Positions 21,050 to 22,947 of a stretch of 22,947 nucleotides of DNA are shown piece by piece (positions within the stretch are counted from its first letter, which is position 1; the number at the start of each line of letters is the position of its first letter). The translations under genes and the position numbers were made by a program. Under the pieces are notes generated by a model. It ran no database searches and was not told the origin of the DNA. It worked only from the letters and a program-made list of their open reading frames with translations. Origin of the DNA: an uncultured Bacillota bacterium (lineage in GTDB: Bacteria > Bacillota > Clostridia > Oscillospirales > Oscillospiraceae); NCBI GenBank assembly GCA_937890735.1, contig CALACZ010000162.1:1-22947 (forward strand). The letters run 5' to 3'.

Positions 21050-22906
21050 TTACTGTATTTTTTCAAAATCCTCTGCGCCGTGCTTGCACAGCGGGCAGAT
21101 GAAGTCCGGCGGCAGCACCTCACCCTCATAGACGTAGCCGCAGATCCTGCACACCCAGCCGGTCTGCTTTTTGAGCGCAACGGGCTTGGGCTTGACGTTT
21201 TCAAAATAGTATGCGTACGTCATGGACGGTGCGTCTGACAGCACGCGCGCCTCGGTGACGTCGGCGATGAACAGCGTGTGCGTGCCGAGGTCGATCGCCT
21301 GCGTGACCTTGCCGCTGAGGAAGGCGTTGGTGGAATCGGGCAGGTAGTAGATGCCGTTCTGCGCCCGCGCCAGCGCCGGAACGCCCGCGAACTTGTCGGT
21401 CTCGCGCCCGGACTGGAAGCCGTAGTGCTTGAAGATGGCAAACGGCGCGTCCTCCGAGAGGATGGATACATTGAATACGCCGGTTTTCAGCACCATGTCG
21501 TGCGTCAGATTCTGCTTGTTCACGGCGATGGAGATGCGCTTGGGGGAGTCGGTGAGCTGCGTGACGGTGTTGATGATGCAGCCGTTATCGTGGTTTGCCT
21601 CCCGCGCAGTGAGTACGAACAGACCGTAGGAGAGCTTGAACATCGCGCCCTTCTCAACAATGCCCGGCGCGCTCGGCGCGGGCTCTTCGACCGATGCGTG
21701 CGCGGGGATGAGCGTAGCACACAGCGCGTCCGCGATGGCGGCGAGCTGCTCGACCTGCTCGGACTTTACGCTGGAGCGGATGGTGCAGCCTTCGTCCAGA
21801 ATGGTGCAGTTTTTGAGCTTCTGGAACTCCGCGCGCATGAGCCCTGCCGCCGTGGGCGCCCATGAGCCGTTCTCCACCAGCGCGATGGTACGGTTTTGCA
21901 GATTGTGCGCCACGATGTCGTGCACGAGCGTTTCCATGTTCACAAATATCCCGGCGTTGTACGTTGTGGAGAGGAACACCAGATGGCTCGCGCGGAAGCA
22001 CTCGGAGACGATATAGCTCGGGTGCGTGACGGACACGTCGTAGAGCTTGACATTGTGCGCGCCGCGGTCAGCAAGCAGCGAAGCGAGGATGTTCGCCGCG
22101 TTTTCCGTTCCGCCGTATACCGAGGCGTAGGCGATCACGACCGCCTGCTCTTCCGGCTGATACGTCGCCCAGCGGACGTATTTGTCCACGAACCACGCAA
22201 TATCGCGCCGCCAGACAGGACCGTGCAGCGGGCAGATGGTCTCGATCTCGACGCCTGCCGCCTTTTTCAGCAGCGCCTGCACCTGCGTGCCGTATTTGCC
22301 GACGATGTTCGTGTAATACCGCCGCGCCTCGGCGAGCTTTTCGGTGAAGAAATCGACCTCGTCGGCAAACAGATTGCCGCCCAGCGCCCCGAACGTGCCG
22401 AACGCGTCGGCGGAGAAGAGCGTTTTGGTCGCAGCGTCATAGCTGACCATGACCTCCGGCCAGTGCACCATCGGCGCCATCAGGAACGTAAAGGTGTGCC
22501 TGCCGGTGCACAGCGTGTCCAGATCCTTGACCACAACGGCGCGCGCGTCCACGTCGAAGGTAAAAAAGTTGTGGATCATCGTGACTGTTTTGATGTTGCA
22601 GACGACCCATGCCTCCGGGTGACGGCGCACGGTCTCCTGCAGGGTCGCGGCGTGGTCGGGCTCCATATGATCGACGATGATATAGTCGAGCGGGCGGCCG
22701 TTCAGCACAAATTCCAGATTCTCAAAAAACTGGCGGCTGACAGACTGATCGACCGTGTCGAGCAGGACAGTTTTTTCGTCCAGCAGCACATAGGCGTTGT
22801 AGCTTACGCCCTCGGGAATGGGATAGACGTTTTCAAACAGCGCCAGCCGCCGGTCGCTGGCGCCGACCCAATACAGATCGTCCTGAATTTTTTTGACGCA
22901 GTGCAT
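21050..22906 (-). CDS. Flavodiiron protein fused to flavin reductase and rubredoxin-like domains
   Basis: Predicted oxygen and/or nitric oxide reductase protecting an anaerobe. It has 618 residues in four parts. The metallo-beta-lactamase diiron domain (about 1-250) has the ligands His80-x-Glu82-x-Asp84 with His85, His148, Asp167 and His228. The flavodoxin domain (about 255-395) contains ASVYGGTENAA and STTYNAGIF. The flavin-reductase-like domain (about 415-560) includes NHDNGCIINTVTQLT. The C-terminal rubredoxin-like domain has C586-x2-C589-x14-C604-x2-C607. That cysteine spacing is shorter than in classical rubredoxin and nearer the rubrerythrin-type domain. All diiron ligands are present. 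Electrons could pass from NAD(P)H through the fused domains without separate carriers (inference). AGGAGGA lies just before the ATG. First gene of a unit with pepD. Confidence 0.93.
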   Translation of the reverse strand: MHCVKKIQDDLYWVGASDRRLALFENVYPIPEGVSYNAYVLLDEKTVLLDTVDQSVSRQFFENLEFVLNGRPLDYIIVDHMEPDHAATLQETVRRHPEAWVVCNIKTVTMIHNFFTFDVDARAVVVKDLDTLCTGRHTFTFLMAPMVHWPEVMVSYDAATKTLFSADAFGTFGALGGNLFADEVDFFTEKLAEARRYYTNIVGKYGTQVQALLKKAAGVEIETICPLHGPVWRRDIAWFVDKYVRWATYQPEEQAVVIAYASVYGGTENAANILASLLADRGAHNVKLYDVSVTHPSYIVSECFRASHLVFLSTTYNAGIFVNMETLVHDIVAHNLQNRTIALVENGSWAPTAAGLMRAEFQKLKNCTILDEGCTIRSSVKSEQVEQLAAIADALCATLIPAHASVEEPAPSAPGIVEKGAMFKLSYGLFVLTAREANHDNGCIINTVTQLTDSPKRISIAVNKQNLTHDMVLKTGVFNVSILSEDAPFAIFKHYGFQSGRETDKFAGVPALARAQNGIYYLPDSTNAFLSGKVTQAIDLGTHTLFIADVTEARVLSDAPSMTYAYYFENVKPKPVALKKQTGWVCRICGYVYEGEVLPPDFICPLCKHGAEDFEKIQ

Positions 22907-22947
22907 ATGATTCCTCCTGAAAATAAAATAGGAATGATTCTTGTTTT
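22907..22947 (-). other. Upstream region of the flavodiiron gene (truncated by window end)
   Basis: The ribosome binding site (22912-22918) and an A/T-rich stretch are present. A complete promoter cannot be judged because the window ends 41 bases upstream of the start codon. Confidence 0.4.

Noticed and set aside
21034..21204. N-terminal extension of pepD to 539 residues
   Set aside because: The added residues read the end of the flavodiiron gene in another frame. The ATG at 21033 has a strong ribosome binding site.

Overview
The window is GC-rich, densely coding bacterial DNA. It looks like a Clostridia (Firmicutes) chromosome, probably close to the Oscillospiraceae/Ruminococcaceae. The reasons are strong AGGAGG-type ribosome binding sites, sigma-A promoters, a DUF4317 protein, a chorismate synthase with the GQSHA variant start, a flavodiiron protein of an anaerobe, and GC-rich hairpin repeats in the first 500 bases. 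The family-level placement is inference.

Layout. Bases 1-517 hold no convincing gene but carry four hairpin repeats. A HAD-IIA phosphatase (-) follows. A 162-bp near-perfect palindrome lies between its promoter and that of a copper P-type ATPase (+). The ATPase ends in a CopZ-like domain that has its own internal ribosome binding site. Converging on it is a DUF4317 gene (-).

The centre (5349-13366, - strand) is one compact aromatic amino acid operon, in transcription order: DAHP synthase, tyrA, aroB, aroA, aroC, pheA, an aroE-aroK fusion, and aroQ. It encodes every step from PEP plus erythrose-4-phosphate to chorismate and on to phenylpyruvate and 4-hydroxyphenylpyruvate. Only the final aminotransferase is absent. 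Most junctions are 4-base ATGA overlaps. Upstream lie a near-consensus promoter, an 18-codon leader peptide with five consecutive Tyr/Phe codons (YYFYF), an antiterminator pairing and an intrinsic terminator. This is a ribosome-mediated attenuator sensing Phe/Tyr supply, and it is the most notable system in the window.

Divergent from the operon (+) are a small iron-sulfur-flavoprotein-like reductase, a YfcE-type phosphodiesterase, a lipoprotein of unknown function and a HicA/HicB toxin-antitoxin pair. A bidirectional terminator then separates them from two - strand units: a membrane-anchored J-domain protein with a DnaK, and a four-domain flavodiiron/flavin reductase/rubredoxin protein with a PepD dipeptidase.
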